64,000 nucleotides of DNA from Verrucomicrobiota bacterium (GCA_023450935.1 JAEXGH010000005.1:1-64000), one strand, 5' to 3'. Counted from the stretch's first letter, positions 8,643 through 17,102 are shown. The notes: generated by a model not told the origin, from the letters alone. Translations and numbers: made by a program.

Positions 8643-9521
8643 TTATTGCATTATATCTTTTACTTTCAAAGATATACATTCTTTTATGAAGTTAATTTCT
8701 TCGTTGCTAAATCCAAATCTTGAATATATATCATTGTCTAAAATAATTTTTTCATCAGAAGTTCTTTGTTCGGGGATTGGGAATTTCTCTATATATTGTT
8801 GTCTCATCTGCATCCCACCATTGTCTAAAATCGCTATATTGTTAAAAAACCAATATGTTGCAAATTCGGAATTTAATATGGACTGCAAGTATTCAAGATT
8901 ATCTCCCGTAAAAAAGCATAAACTGTCAATCGGATAGATTTCTTCTTTGACCAATGAAAATCTTGGAAAATCTGTTAAATTTGACTTAGATATTCTCATA
9001 AGTCTGGCCCATACGATTTTCTGTTTAGAAAAATCGTCCCAATAAGCACAGCAACGTAAATTGTATGGAGTATCGCCTTGGTCGTCTCTCTTTGCTATTT
9101 TTGCATAGTAGCTGTCCAAATGAGCTTTTACGGCAGGATAATCGTTAATATCTATTCTTTCTTTAGTTTCAGTACCGTTATGCGTTGTAATCAACCACTT
9201 ATCGGCGAAGTCGTAAGAATAACGCTTTATGTCTCTGCCGCGTAAAATCGGTCGTATAATTTCGGCAGATTTTGGATCTTGCGCAATGAGCGCATCTTTA
9301 GTAGCTCCATCTATTATGAAGGCTTCATTACAGCCAGTCTTTATTCCATAATTTATAGATATATTCCAATCTTTAAGTGGAACGCCAACGGCTTCAATTT
9401 TTCTCTTAATAGATTGTTCGATTGGCGATAGAATACACCAGCTATTTTTATCAAATGACATTTCGGTAGAATTCTGCCTAATAAAATCGCTCCTTAAAAT
9501 AAAACATCTGATTCCTGACAA
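8643..9521 (-). CDS. Silent alternative target-recognition domain cassette (no methyltransferase core)
   Basis: Up to 292 codons, open from a TTG at 9521. From SDFIRQNS onward the protein follows the C-terminal part of the neighbouring methyltransferase: NSWCIL, PIEQSIK, VPLKDW, GCNEAFIIDGATKDALIAQD, RPILRGRDIKRY and YWDDFSKQKIV are shared, with two divergent blocks between them. It has no methyltransferase motifs, no ATG and no visible ribosome site, so it is probably not translated in this orientation. It is best read as a storage copy brought into expression by inversion of 7738-9492. The intact frame argues that it is under selection and not a decaying duplicate. Confidence 0.8.
   Translation of the reverse strand: MSGIRCFILRSDFIRQNSTEMSFDKNSWCILSPIEQSIKRKIEAVGVPLKDWNISINYGIKTGCNEAFIIDGATKDALIAQDPKSAEIIRPILRGRDIKRYSYDFADKWLITTHNGTETKERIDINDYPAVKAHLDSYYAKIAKRDDQGDTPYNLRCCAYWDDFSKQKIVWARLMRISKSNLTDFPRFSLVKEEIYPIDSLCFFTGDNLEYLQSILNSEFATYWFFNNIAILDNGGMQMRQQYIEKFPIPEQRTSDEKIILDNDIYSRFGFSNEEINFIKECISLKVKDIMQ
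9011..9047 (-). repeat. Inverted repeat IR-C, right arm (37 bp)
   Basis: Exact inverse of 8219-8255 within the silent cassette. Confidence 0.8.
9184..9272 (-). repeat. Inverted repeat IR-B, right arm (89 bp)
   Basis: Exact inverse of 7958-8046, inside the silent cassette. A crossover here would exchange only the distal half of the recognition domain and make a hybrid. Confidence 0.85.
9467..9492 (-). repeat. Inverted repeat IR-A, right arm (26 bp)
   Basis: Exact inverse of 7738-7763. It lies at the 5' edge of the silent recognition domain and reads SDFIRQNS on the minus strand, in the same frame as the expressed gene. Confidence 0.85.
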
Positions 9522-9704
9522 CAGGCATTCCTTCTCCCTTTTTCCCAGAATTTGTCTTTAAAAAACGCACAATAAAAATAGGCAAAAAGGAAGTAGCCTG
9601 TTTTTTCATTTTGACTCATTATCCCGTTGTGGCTCTAATAGATTTAAGATTCTTTTTCTGCAACTTTAGATAATCTTTTCTCTTGAAAATAAAAACACAG
9701 GATT

Positions 9705-9722
9705 ACATGATAATAATCATGT
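9705..9722. promoter_or_regulatory. Small palindrome upstream of the large defence gene
   Basis: ACATGAT and ATCATGT flank four bases, about 60 bases before the start at 9785. It may be an operator or part of a promoter region; nothing else supports a specific role. Confidence 0.3.
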
Positions 9723-9784
9723 TAAACAACATACGTTTTTACTATCTATAAAAGTAATTCCTACGAATAGCAGTCTATAAACAT

Positions 9785-12700
9785 ATGGAAAACAATTATA
9801 CATACGACATAACCCGTTTGGATTTAGAAAATTTAGCACAACGAACTTCGATGAGGTATAATATGTCAACCCATATTCGAGATCTTCTTTTCAATTTTTT
9901 TGGGATTAGAGCAACGGTAAAATTTCAGGGAAGTGAAGATGTCGGTTCGCCTGGATATGACGGGGACTTATTTATACCGGAAGACATGAAGAATCCAATT
10001 TTCCCAGAGGGGAATAGTGTCTGGGAATTGAGTAATCAAGTAGATATAGATGGCAAAGCAAATTCAGACTATAATAAACGGCTTGCGAATGCTGATTCAC
10101 AGAAAACATATGTCCAGGCAACTTTTAGAAGATGGAATAATAAAGAAAAATGGGCAGAAGAAAAAAGAAATGAGGGAAAATGGAAAGATGTAATTGCGCT
10201 CGATAGTCGCGATTTTGAATCTATTTTTAACAATCCACAATCTGGTTCGGCGAGATTGCGATTATTAACCTGCCTGGGAAAAGTTACTACAGGAGTGAAA
10301 TTTGTAGAATCAGAATGGGAAAGAATTTATTCGAGATTGGGAGAAAAACAACTCCTTCCTAAATTATATTTAATGGGGCAAACAAAAGCAATAACAGATT
10401 TGAACGAATTCTTATGCAGCGAAGATAGGATTATATATGTAAGAAGTGATTTTTCATCAAGCGATTCAAAAGCTTTTTTATTGGCATTTTTTGTGCACAA
10501 TAAAGAACATTCTCCATCGGTTGTTATAGTTGAAAACAAAGATGTTCTTGATTATTTAATAGATATGGGATTCTCGGGAATTATCATTGTGGATCCAAGT
10601 TTAAAATTAAGCGGAGAAACTTTTTATAGGTGTAATTCTTCCAATGCTAAAATTTTGCTTCCTATTTATTCAATAACTAACGCTAAAAAGGCAATTCAAC
10701 TAAATAGATTACCTAATACGAGTTACGTAGAGCTATTGCAGAATATTGGGTTTTCGGAAGAAGATTCTATGCGATATTCTAATATGACGAACGGCTCATT
10801 GACTTGTTTGAGGTGTTTTATCAATGATTCATTTCCAGTATCGCCATGCGCTCTAAACAACAAATCTTATACGCTTTTTGCTGTTGGTTCTTGGGATGTA
10901 AATTTCCCTGGCGATGTAAATACATTAGAGAGATTAGCCAAAGTTTCATATGCTGAAATTGAAACCACAGTAAGGGATATGGAACAATATGAATACCCTT
11001 TTGTTGTGGGCGCAAAAAAGAAAGTTTCAAGTTATAATAAGATTGGGGCATGGTTCTTTTTTGCGCCACATATAACTTCATCTTTCATTGATTCGTTTTT
11101 AACCGAAGCTTATAATGTATTAACAAATGTAGATCCAAAATGGGATTTAACTGCAGATAAAAGATTCGCGGCAGAATTATATGGTAAAAAGGCCAAATAT
11201 TCTAATACCATAAAAAAAGGCATTGCAGAAACATTATTGTATATGATGGCCTTCGCGGACAGAGCATCTGATATGAAAAGCCATTTAGTTGCAGGTATAA
11301 AACGCCTATTAATTCGTGTTTATGAAAGTTTAGATACTTGGGAGAAATGGGCTTCTGTTGATCCTATATTACCTTTGCTTGCAGAAGCAGATCCAGATAT
11401 ATTCTTGGAATATCTGGAAAGAACTATTGCTAGTAAACAACAATTGTTAGTAGAATTGTTAAGTGATGATAAAGATTCCTTCACATTTGGAGATTGTAAA
11501 CATTCAGGATTACTCTGGGGATTGGAGTTAGTATTATGTTTTCCTGAACACTCTAGGCGTACAGCTGATATCCTCGTTGATCTAGCAGTCATTGATCCTA
11601 TGGGGAATTGGGGAAATAGACCAAAAAATTCATTGACTAGAATTTTTCTTTATTGGCTACCGCAGATACCATTAAAAATTGAAGATCGACTTTCGATTTT
11701 AAAATCTCTATACAAAAGACATAGCAATATTGCCATATCTATTATAAAATCCATTATAAATACACACACATCTGGACAAATCTATTATCCAAAAATCAAA
11801 AAGTACGAGCTTTGGAGAGACAATAAAAAAGATTCCGCATTTTATTACTTGGAACCATGTAATTTTTATCTTGAAGTTGCGAGGGAGCACCCCAAGGAAA
11901 TAGTATCTCTATTAGAAAATCTTGGGTTTCATCGTGACTTACAGTTTAAGTTGTACGAGCTTTTAAATGGAATAGATATTTCTGATTGGAATGATTATGA
12001 TCGTTTAAAAATTTGGGAAAAAGTACGGAATGACATATGGTCCTACAATCAATTTGAAGGACATCAGAATTGGCAAATAACTCCACAAAGGAAAGAAACG
12101 CTTCGAGTATTATACAATAAATTTAAACCGAAAGACAAAATTGTATTGTATTCAAAATATTTCGAACAGGGATTAAGATTAGCAGAATATAATGATGTTC
12201 CAAAGGATCTAAAAGAACGTGAAATTTATAATAGGGACTTCCAAAAAAAAGCATTGGAAGAGTTCCTAAGAGAATTCGGAGTAGATGGACTTTTAAGTTT
12301 AGTTAAAATATCCGAAGATGTGAATGCTATTGTTCGTGCGATTGAAGATGCGAAAGATATTGACGCCATTTTTAATTCTATCCCGTCATGTCTTAATTCT
12401 GACAACCCAAAGTTATTTAATTTTGCGCAACTACTATTATACCATATATATAATGTAAATCGTCAGTTCGTTTTGTCATATATCGCGAATTCTTCTTTTG
12501 ATGATATTATGAAATCAAAGATTTTCGCTTCATTGCCCTATGACGATGGCGTAAAACTATTACTCGATCAGGCTTCTTCTACAATAAAAGAAAACTACTG
12601 GGTAAACCTTTCTCTTATACCGATAGACCCTAATTCGGAATATATAGAAGAAATCGCTTCTGGACTTTTGTTTGCTGAACGCATCAAAGACCTTATAAAA

Positions 12701-13489
12701 ATACTGTGGTTATCAAATAAAACTTTTACAATAAATTTCCTATGCGAAGTCTTAGATAAAGCAAGGGAGCGCAAATATCATGAATTTATAGCGTCTTCTT
12801 ATTATGAAATTATTATAATTTTTAAAAAAATATATTCACGCCCTGAGATTAAAAATGTTGATAAAAATTTGATAGTAGGATTAGAAATATCATATTTGGG
12901 AATTTTTAATGGATATAACGACATTGAACCCTTATTTCTCCAAGATAATATTTTTTCTAGTCCACAATTCTATATAGATCTTGTAAAGGGCGCATATAAG
13001 AATGATAAAATGGAGGAATTCGTTAAGGATTCTAATTTGTCCGAGATGAGTTATCGCATACTAGATGAAATTAGAAATGTTCCTGGAAAAAATGAAGAAA
13101 CCTTTGATGATACAATTTATAAAGAATGGATTCAGGAAATAATTAAGTTATCTAAAGAACAAGAATATTTCGTTGGTGTAAAATGCGCCTTACCTAAGGT
13201 TCTTATACATACGCCTGCAGACGAAAAAGATGGGATATGGCCGCATCGTGCATTAAGAGATATTTTAGAAGAACTTAAAGATCCTGATTTAGAATTAAAT
13301 TTAGTCATTGCAAAAATGAATTCTAGAGGAATTCGGTCAGGAAGTTTTAAACAAGAAAAAGATGAAGCAAAATATTACAGAGAACAAGCATCGAAATTAG
13401 CAATAATCTACCCACGAACTTCTTTAATTTTAAATAAGATCGCAGCCGAATTAGATTCATATGCAGATTTTTTTATCGATGAATTCTAA
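9785..13489 (+). CDS. Large probable defence protein with nuclease-like N-terminus and long helical body
   Basis: 1234 residues. The N-terminus (about 55-150) has GYDGD, SVWELSNQ, KANSDYNKR and TFRRWNNKEKW...WKDV. This order is familiar from large bacterial proteins whose N-terminal domain resembles PD-(D/E)xK nucleases (Asp59/Asp61 and Glu81 would be candidate acidic residues; the usual lysine is not obvious). Residues 200-290 resemble a degenerate P-loop-like segment without a clear GxxxxGK. The remainder is repetitive helical sequence, probably HEAT/ARM-like, typical of sensor bodies. It follows the phase-variable methyltransferase locus on the same strand but has its own upstream region (9522-9784), so it may act separately. 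The defence role is inferred from architecture and location. Confidence 0.6.
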   Translation: MENNYTYDITRLDLENLAQRTSMRYNMSTHIRDLLFNFFGIRATVKFQGSEDVGSPGYDGDLFIPEDMKNPIFPEGNSVWELSNQVDIDGKANSDYNKRLANADSQKTYVQATFRRWNNKEKWAEEKRNEGKWKDVIALDSRDFESIFNNPQSGSARLRLLTCLGKVTTGVKFVESEWERIYSRLGEKQLLPKLYLMGQTKAITDLNEFLCSEDRIIYVRSDFSSSDSKAFLLAFFVHNKEHSPSVVIVENKDVLDYLIDMGFSGIIIVDPSLKLSGETFYRCNSSNAKILLPIYSITNAKKAIQLNRLPNTSYVELLQNIGFSEEDSMRYSNMTNGSLTCLRCFINDSFPVSPCALNNKSYTLFAVGSWDVNFPGDVNTLERLAKVSYAEIETTVRDMEQYEYPFVVGAKKKVSSYNKIGAWFFFAPHITSSFIDSFLTEAYNVLTNVDPKWDLTADKRFAAELYGKKAKYSNTIKKGIAETLLYMMAFADRASDMKSHLVAGIKRLLIRVYESLDTWEKWASVDPILPLLAEADPDIFLEYLERTIASKQQLLVELLSDDKDSFTFGDCKHSGLLWGLELVLCFPEHSRRTADILVDLAVIDPMGNWGNRPKNSLTRIFLYWLPQIPLKIEDRLSILKSLYKRHSNIAISIIKSIINTHTSGQIYYPKIKKYELWRDNKKDSAFYYLEPCNFYLEVAREHPKEIVSLLENLGFHRDLQFKLYELLNGIDISDWNDYDRLKIWEKVRNDIWSYNQFEGHQNWQITPQRKETLRVLYNKFKPKDKIVLYSKYFEQGLRLAEYNDVPKDLKEREIYNRDFQKKALEEFLREFGVDGLLSLVKISEDVNAIVRAIEDAKDIDAIFNSIPSCLNSDNPKLFNFAQLLLYHIYNVNRQFVLSYIANSSFDDIMKSKIFASLPYDDGVKLLLDQASSTIKENYWVNLSLIPIDPNSEYIEEIASGLLFAERIKDLIKILWLSNKTFTINFLCEVLDKARERKYHEFIASSYYEIIIIFKKIYSRPEIKNVDKNLIVGLEISYLGIFNGYNDIEPLFLQDNIFSSPQFYIDLVKGAYKNDKMEEFVKDSNLSEMSYRILDEIRNVPGKNEETFDDTIYKEWIQEIIKLSKEQEYFVGVKCALPKVLIHTPADEKDGIWPHRALRDILEELKDPDLELNLVIAKMNSRGIRSGSFKQEKDEAKYYREQASKLAIIYPRTSLILNKIAAELDSYADFFIDEF

Positions 13490-13533
13490 AATAGTGCAAG
13501 AGAAATATTATCTAAAAATAATAAATAAAAATA

Positions 13534-13562
13534 TTGCGTATTTTGTCGTGATGTGGTAGTAT
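13534..13562 (+). promoter_or_regulatory. Predicted sigma-70-type promoter
   Basis: TTGCGT at 13534-13539 and TAGTAT at 13557-13562 are separated by 17 bases, 23 bases before the next start codon. Confidence 0.55.
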
Positions 13563-13584
13563 AGATACCATAACGGGACAGGGT

Positions 13585-14067
13585 ATGATGATAAGCAAGA
13601 CGAAGATTTCAACTGAGGGGTTTGAGAAGGTTGAGATTACTGCGGAGATGGCGGATATATTCGGGCTTCCGAAGAAAGCTATTGGGAAATGGGCGGTTGT
13701 TGCGGAAGATAATGTTGAGCGTCGCCTAATGAAGGTTCGTTTAGACGGCTATTTTGCGGACGACAAGTACAACAATCATCAGCGCATTTCCAACAGGATT
13801 TGGGGGCAGATGTTTGGCGGAGTGCGCTGTGCTAAGTTTGAATTTTCCAAGTTATGCACGCGCAAGAAAAACTGGATACTAAAGCTTATTGACGAATTTG
13901 AAAAAGCTCCTGAACTCTTTGAAATCATGCGGAAGTTTAGCTTGGACGACATCGTTTTGCAAATTATAGACGACACGAATTCGGAGCGTCCGCAGGGCAA
14001 GGCGTACAGCTCGATTGCTAGCGCGATAAGCTATTGGAAATACAAATATGGAGACAATGGAAGATGA
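13585..14067 (+). CDS. Hypothetical protein
   Basis: 160 residues, mixed alpha/beta by eye, with a basic central stretch (RIWGQMFGGVRCAKFEF) and a helical C-terminus. No family is recognised. It has a good promoter upstream (13534-13562) and a GGGACAGGG-type purine stretch before the ATG; the start could be either of two adjacent ATGs (13585 or 13588). It is the last gene of the AT-rich island before the tRNA-Arg fragment, so it may belong to the mobile element. Confidence 0.6.
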   Translation: MMISKTKISTEGFEKVEITAEMADIFGLPKKAIGKWAVVAEDNVERRLMKVRLDGYFADDKYNNHQRISNRIWGQMFGGVRCAKFEFSKLCTRKKNWILKLIDEFEKAPELFEIMRKFSLDDIVLQIIDDTNSERPQGKAYSSIASAISYWKYKYGDNGR

Positions 14068-14110
14068 AAATCCGTCAAAATGATTGGTCAGAATTTGGTA
14101 AGGATTTTAT

Positions 14111-14184
14111 CGTAAAAATGCGCAAAAATACATGGTTTTTACAGGCGTTTCAGCATTTTATAATACGTAAAAATACGCAAGAAT
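14111..14184. repeat. Pair of 19-bp direct repeats near an attachment-site remnant
   Basis: CGTAAAAATGCGCAAAAAT at 14111-14129 recurs as CGTAAAAATACGCAAGAAT at 14166-14184 (two mismatches, 55-base spacing). The pair sits about 90 bases from the tRNA-Arg fragment, where integrase arm-binding sites would be expected. That role is an inference. Confidence 0.4.
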
Positions 14185-14270
14185 TTTCAAAATCCTGCAT
14201 TTGCAACATAGCAAACATCAACAATATACAAAACTAAGAAAACCCGAAAATGAATACAAACAGAAGGAGA

Positions 14271-14308
14271 TTAGGAAACGCTCGTTCTATCCGTTGAACT
14301 ACAGGGGC
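14271..14308 (-). pseudogene. 5' half of a tRNA-Arg (CCU) gene, attachment-site remnant
   Basis: On the minus strand the sequence gives a 7-base acceptor strand (GCCCCTG), TA, a D-arm (GTTC-AACGGATA-GAAC), the left anticodon stem AGCGT and the loop TTCCTAA, i.e. anticodon CCU. The expected right stem (ACGCT) and everything after it are missing. A break exactly after the anticodon loop is typical of integration at a tRNA gene, so this probably marks an end of the neighbouring element. Confidence 0.65.
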
Positions 14309-14366
14309 GGGATAAAGGGAATATGAGACCAGGTATCGGTTTGGAAGTCAACTAAAATTCAGGTTT

Positions 14367-14636
14367 TTAATGTTCATTGGAGTCTTTTTGCCTCTTTTCG
14401 CTTCTGGCGGGACGGCCTATAAAACAATGCTCAAGCAAGACATCGCAATCGCTTTTCTTGTATCGAATGCATTTGCCTGAAAGCCGATAACTGGGCAATT
14501 TCCCCTGCCTGCGAAGTTGTTCAATGAACGTTGTTCCAATATTGAGATATTGCGCAACCTCCGCGCGGGTAAAAAGCCTGTCGCTTGCGTCAGACTCCGT
14601 TAATGTTTGTGTTTTTTCGTATTTTCTTTTTCCCAT
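14367..14636 (-). CDS. Excisionase-like helix-turn-helix protein
   Basis: 89 residues from the second ATG. It contains LFTRAEVAQYLNIG...RRQGKLPSYRLSGKCIRYKKSD, the MerR-like HTH_17 layout of excisionases and phage DNA-binding proteins. It lies beside the tRNA-Arg fragment and upstream of an integrase remnant, so it is likely the directionality factor of a decayed integrative element. It appears intact. The first ATG (14642) is an alternative start. Confidence 0.7.
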   Translation of the reverse strand: MGKRKYEKTQTLTESDASDRLFTRAEVAQYLNIGTTFIEQLRRQGKLPSYRLSGKCIRYKKSDCDVLLEHCFIGRPARSEKRQKDSNEH

Positions 14637-14712
14637 ACACAAGATAACGCCGTGTCAAATTTTCAAAAAATAAACTGCCGCAAAATCGCACAAAAAAAGA
14701 ATTGGAAGGCGG

Positions 14713-14746
14713 AAAAACGACACAAAAATAAAAGTGTGTCGTTTTT
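14713..14746. terminator. Bidirectional hairpin terminator
   Basis: AAAAACGACAC and GTGTCGTTTTT form a stem with A-rich and T-rich outer ends, so it can terminate transcription from either side. It separates the excisionase-like gene from the integrase remnant. Confidence 0.5.
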
Positions 14747-14841
14747 AGATTATATTGCGCAAAAGTCCCCCATAAAAAATACCGTCTGGTGAATATTCCG
14801 CACATATTGAAAGTGTGCGGAATTTGAAAGGCGTCGTATTT

Positions 14842-14896
14842 TTAGTTTTCGGGCATGATATCGAAATATCTTATGGCGTCTTTCTCGCAGGCAAGC
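14842..14896 (-). pseudogene. C-terminal remnant of a tyrosine integrase
   Basis: The last codons, ACEKDAIRYFDIMPEN then stop, match the end of the integrase pseudogene at 16038-16930 (AREKDAIRYFNIMPEN), and the sequence just past the stop is alike too (both read CAAATTCCGCA nearby). Only the extreme 3' end remains here. It shows that two related integrase genes once lay on either side of the present Fic gene. Confidence 0.7.
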
Positions 14897-14987
14897 TGTC
14901 ATAGCTTGTTTCTACTTGTATTCTACTTATATGTTAGTTGTATGTTTTCGTTTGATTTTTTTATAGAATTTTGCGATTATATCAACT

Positions 14988-15959
14988 ATGGAACAATTTT
15001 ATAATCCGCCATTTTCCATAAATTCCGACATATTGAATCTGGTAGCAAACATATCGGAATCTTTGGGCGCGCTTTCCGAAGTTTCTGCGCCAATCCATTT
15101 GCGCAAAGACAATAAAATCCGCTCAATCCATTCCAGCTTGGCGATAGAGAACAATTCCCTTTCCTTGGATCAGGTAAGCGCGATTATCGACGGCAAAAAG
15201 GTGCTGGGGCTGAAGCGCGAAATAGAGGAGGTAAAAAACGCCTACGCTTGCTACGAGCTGATTTCGTCTCTTTCCCCGGACAATATTTCCGATTTATTGA
15301 AAGCCCATGCCGTAATGATGGACGGCCTGATTAAAAATAGCGGCAAATTCAGAACAGGCGGTGTGGCGGTTTACAAAGGCGAAGAGGTTGTGCATATGCC
15401 TCCGCCAGCATACCAAGTTCCGTCTCTTGTTGCCCGCTTGATGGACTGGCTAAAACTTTCCGACGTTCACCCGCTAATAAAAAGCTGCGTATTCCATTAT
15501 GAGTTTGAGTTTATACACCCGTTCTCCGACGGCAACGGCAGAATGGGGCGTTTTTGGCAGAGCCTGATTTTAAGTAAATGGAACAAAATATTTTCGTATT
15601 TGCCTATAGAAACAGTCATATACGAAAACCAGCAGGAGTATTACGAAGTCTTGAACGCATCCGACACTCTCGGCGATTCCACGCAGTTTGTCGAATTTAT
15701 GCTTAAAGCCCTGAAAAAAGCCCTTCGGCAGTTTGTCGCGCCCGCCGCAAGCCCGACAAGCGAATTTATCGAAAAGCTCGTAAAGGCAATCGGAAGCCGC
15801 GAGATGAGCGCGGCGGAAATCATGGCTAAATTGAAGCTTAAAAGCCGCGCCAATTTCAGAAAAAACTATCTTGTTCCCGCGCTGGAGGGCAAGTTTATCG
15901 TCCCCACGTCCGCCATCAAAAATAACCCCCGCCAAAAATATCGGCTGGCAAACATATAG
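14988..15959 (+). CDS. Fic-domain protein (predicted AMP transferase) with inhibitory helix
   Basis: 323 residues. The Fic motif HPFSDGNGRMGR lies near residue 177, matching HxFx(D/E)GNGRxxR in full, so catalysis should be possible. An N-terminal inhibitory motif of the (S/T)xxxE(G/N) type is present (SLAIEN, about residue 45), placing it among class II, self-inhibited Fic proteins that usually AMPylate target hydroxyls in the cytoplasm. The C-terminal 60 residues look like a winged helix (SREMSAAEIMAKLKLKSRANFRKNYL). It sits alone on the plus strand between two integrase remnants, so it is probably cargo of the lost element. The substrate is unknown. Confidence 0.9.
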   Translation: MEQFYNPPFSINSDILNLVANISESLGALSEVSAPIHLRKDNKIRSIHSSLAIENNSLSLDQVSAIIDGKKVLGLKREIEEVKNAYACYELISSLSPDNISDLLKAHAVMMDGLIKNSGKFRTGGVAVYKGEEVVHMPPPAYQVPSLVARLMDWLKLSDVHPLIKSCVFHYEFEFIHPFSDGNGRMGRFWQSLILSKWNKIFSYLPIETVIYENQQEYYEVLNASDTLGDSTQFVEFMLKALKKALRQFVAPAASPTSEFIEKLVKAIGSREMSAAEIMAKLKLKSRANFRKNYLVPALEGKFIVPTSAIKNNPRQKYRLANI

Positions 15960-16037
15960 CGGGATATATCGAATCGGCATGAAGCGGGCTGTCTCCCAAA
16001 ATCCGCACATATGCGGAATTTGAAAGGTAGCGCATTT

Positions 16038-16930
16038 TTAGTTTTCCGGCATAATATTGAAATACCTGATGGCGTCCTTTTCGCGAGCAAGGCCGTTGTA
16101 GTGCTTTTTTAGGACATCTACGGCGTGTCCCATTTGTTCGGCGGTTAAGTAGGCGTTTTTTGCCAGTGCAAGGTAGTAAGTTGCCGCCGAGTGGCGGAAG
16201 CCGTTCTTCACCCAATTCCCCTTGCCGAGCGCGTTATGCAATTTCTTTATTTGCAGGTTTTGGCTTTTAGTTAGAATTTTCTTCTTTGTTCCGAGTTCCC
16301 AGACATACGGCTCGAGCCATTTTGCCAAGTTTTCGGGAATTTTTACGACCCTGCGCGAGCGGTCTTGGTGATTTCGCTATCTAAAATTATCTCCCTGTCG
16401 TCGAGCTTGATTTTGTCCCACGTCAGGCGTTTCATTTCGGCATTGCGAATTCCCGTGAAGGCTGCAATAGCGGCGTATGCTCTAATTTCGCTTTGAGGAG
16501 GAGTGGAATTCAAAATCTTTTGGATTTCTTCGGGAGTAAATATTTCGGGTGTCTTGCCGCGTATGCGCCAGCTTTCGACTTTTTCCACTGGATTTATGTC
16601 GAGCCAATCCTGCATTTTGCAATATTTGAAAAACGAATATAAAGTTCGCCTATACTCATTTCTGCCGTAAATGCCGATGTCGTTTTGTCCGTCCTGAAAA
16701 CTTTCATGGGGCGACCTCCTACTGTCAGAGTATCGCTTTCCGCATATTCTCGCTTTTTTAGGTTTATCAGCCATTGATAGATTTCTTTGGCTGAAATTAG
16801 CGATACGATTTTATCTTTGCCGAAACTCTCCATAAATCTCTGGAGAGCCCGCTCGACGGTATAGACATAGTCGCTTGTCAGCTCTTTTTTGAGCAGGGAA
16901 TGAGAGCGAAACTACCTTAGACAGAATGGG
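16038..16930 (-). pseudogene. Frameshifted tyrosine recombinase (integrase) pseudogene
   Basis: Three minus-strand frames together make one integrase. The N-terminal core-binding part (upstream of and including MESFGKDKIVSLISAKEI) lies at about 16600-16930, the middle with the catalytic TGIRNAEMKRL arginine at 16343-16774, and the C-terminus with GFRHSAATY, MGHAVDVLKKHY and the IMPEN end at 16038-16328. Frameshifts near 16335 and 16680 break it. It resembles the intact prophage integrase at 56163-57245, including the short-spaced RHS motif, but is not identical. It was probably the integrase of the degraded element that brought the Fic gene. Confidence 0.8.
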
Positions 16931-17102
16931 AAAATCGGACTGAGCGGAAAGTTGGCTTGCAAGCGCCGCGCAACAAAATACAGTTTTAATTGTAGACTGA
17001 ACTCAACGGTTCTTTGCGGGTTCCAAAAACTCCCGTTCCCCAACCCAACTTCGTTATTCCGCAATCAGTTTCCGCGATACAACGCCCGCATCTTTACCGC
17101 AC

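Larger units (their letters stand above)
7738..9492. mobile_element. Predicted invertible segment swapping DNA-specificity domains
   Basis: The segment is bounded by perfect 26-bp inverted repeats and contains the 3' third of the methyltransferase gene and, tail to tail, a second recognition-domain coding region. The two stop codons lie one base apart (8641 and 8643). Inversion would join the constant methyltransferase core to the other domain without a frame change, since both sides read SDFIRQNS across the repeat; the predicted alternative gene would end near 8587. Only one orientation can be seen here, so the switch itself is inferred. The likely recombinase is at 780-1376. Confidence 0.8.

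Noticed and set aside
8643..9521. Silent cassette read as a simple degraded duplicate of the methyltransferase
   Set aside because: The frame is intact over its full length, the variable blocks are diverged while three islands are perfectly identical, and the ends match an inversion design.
14034..14237. Plus-strand 67-codon frame after the hypothetical gene at 13585
   Set aside because: It overlaps that gene's end and covers the 19-bp direct repeats next to the attachment-site remnant; composition suggests noncoding DNA.
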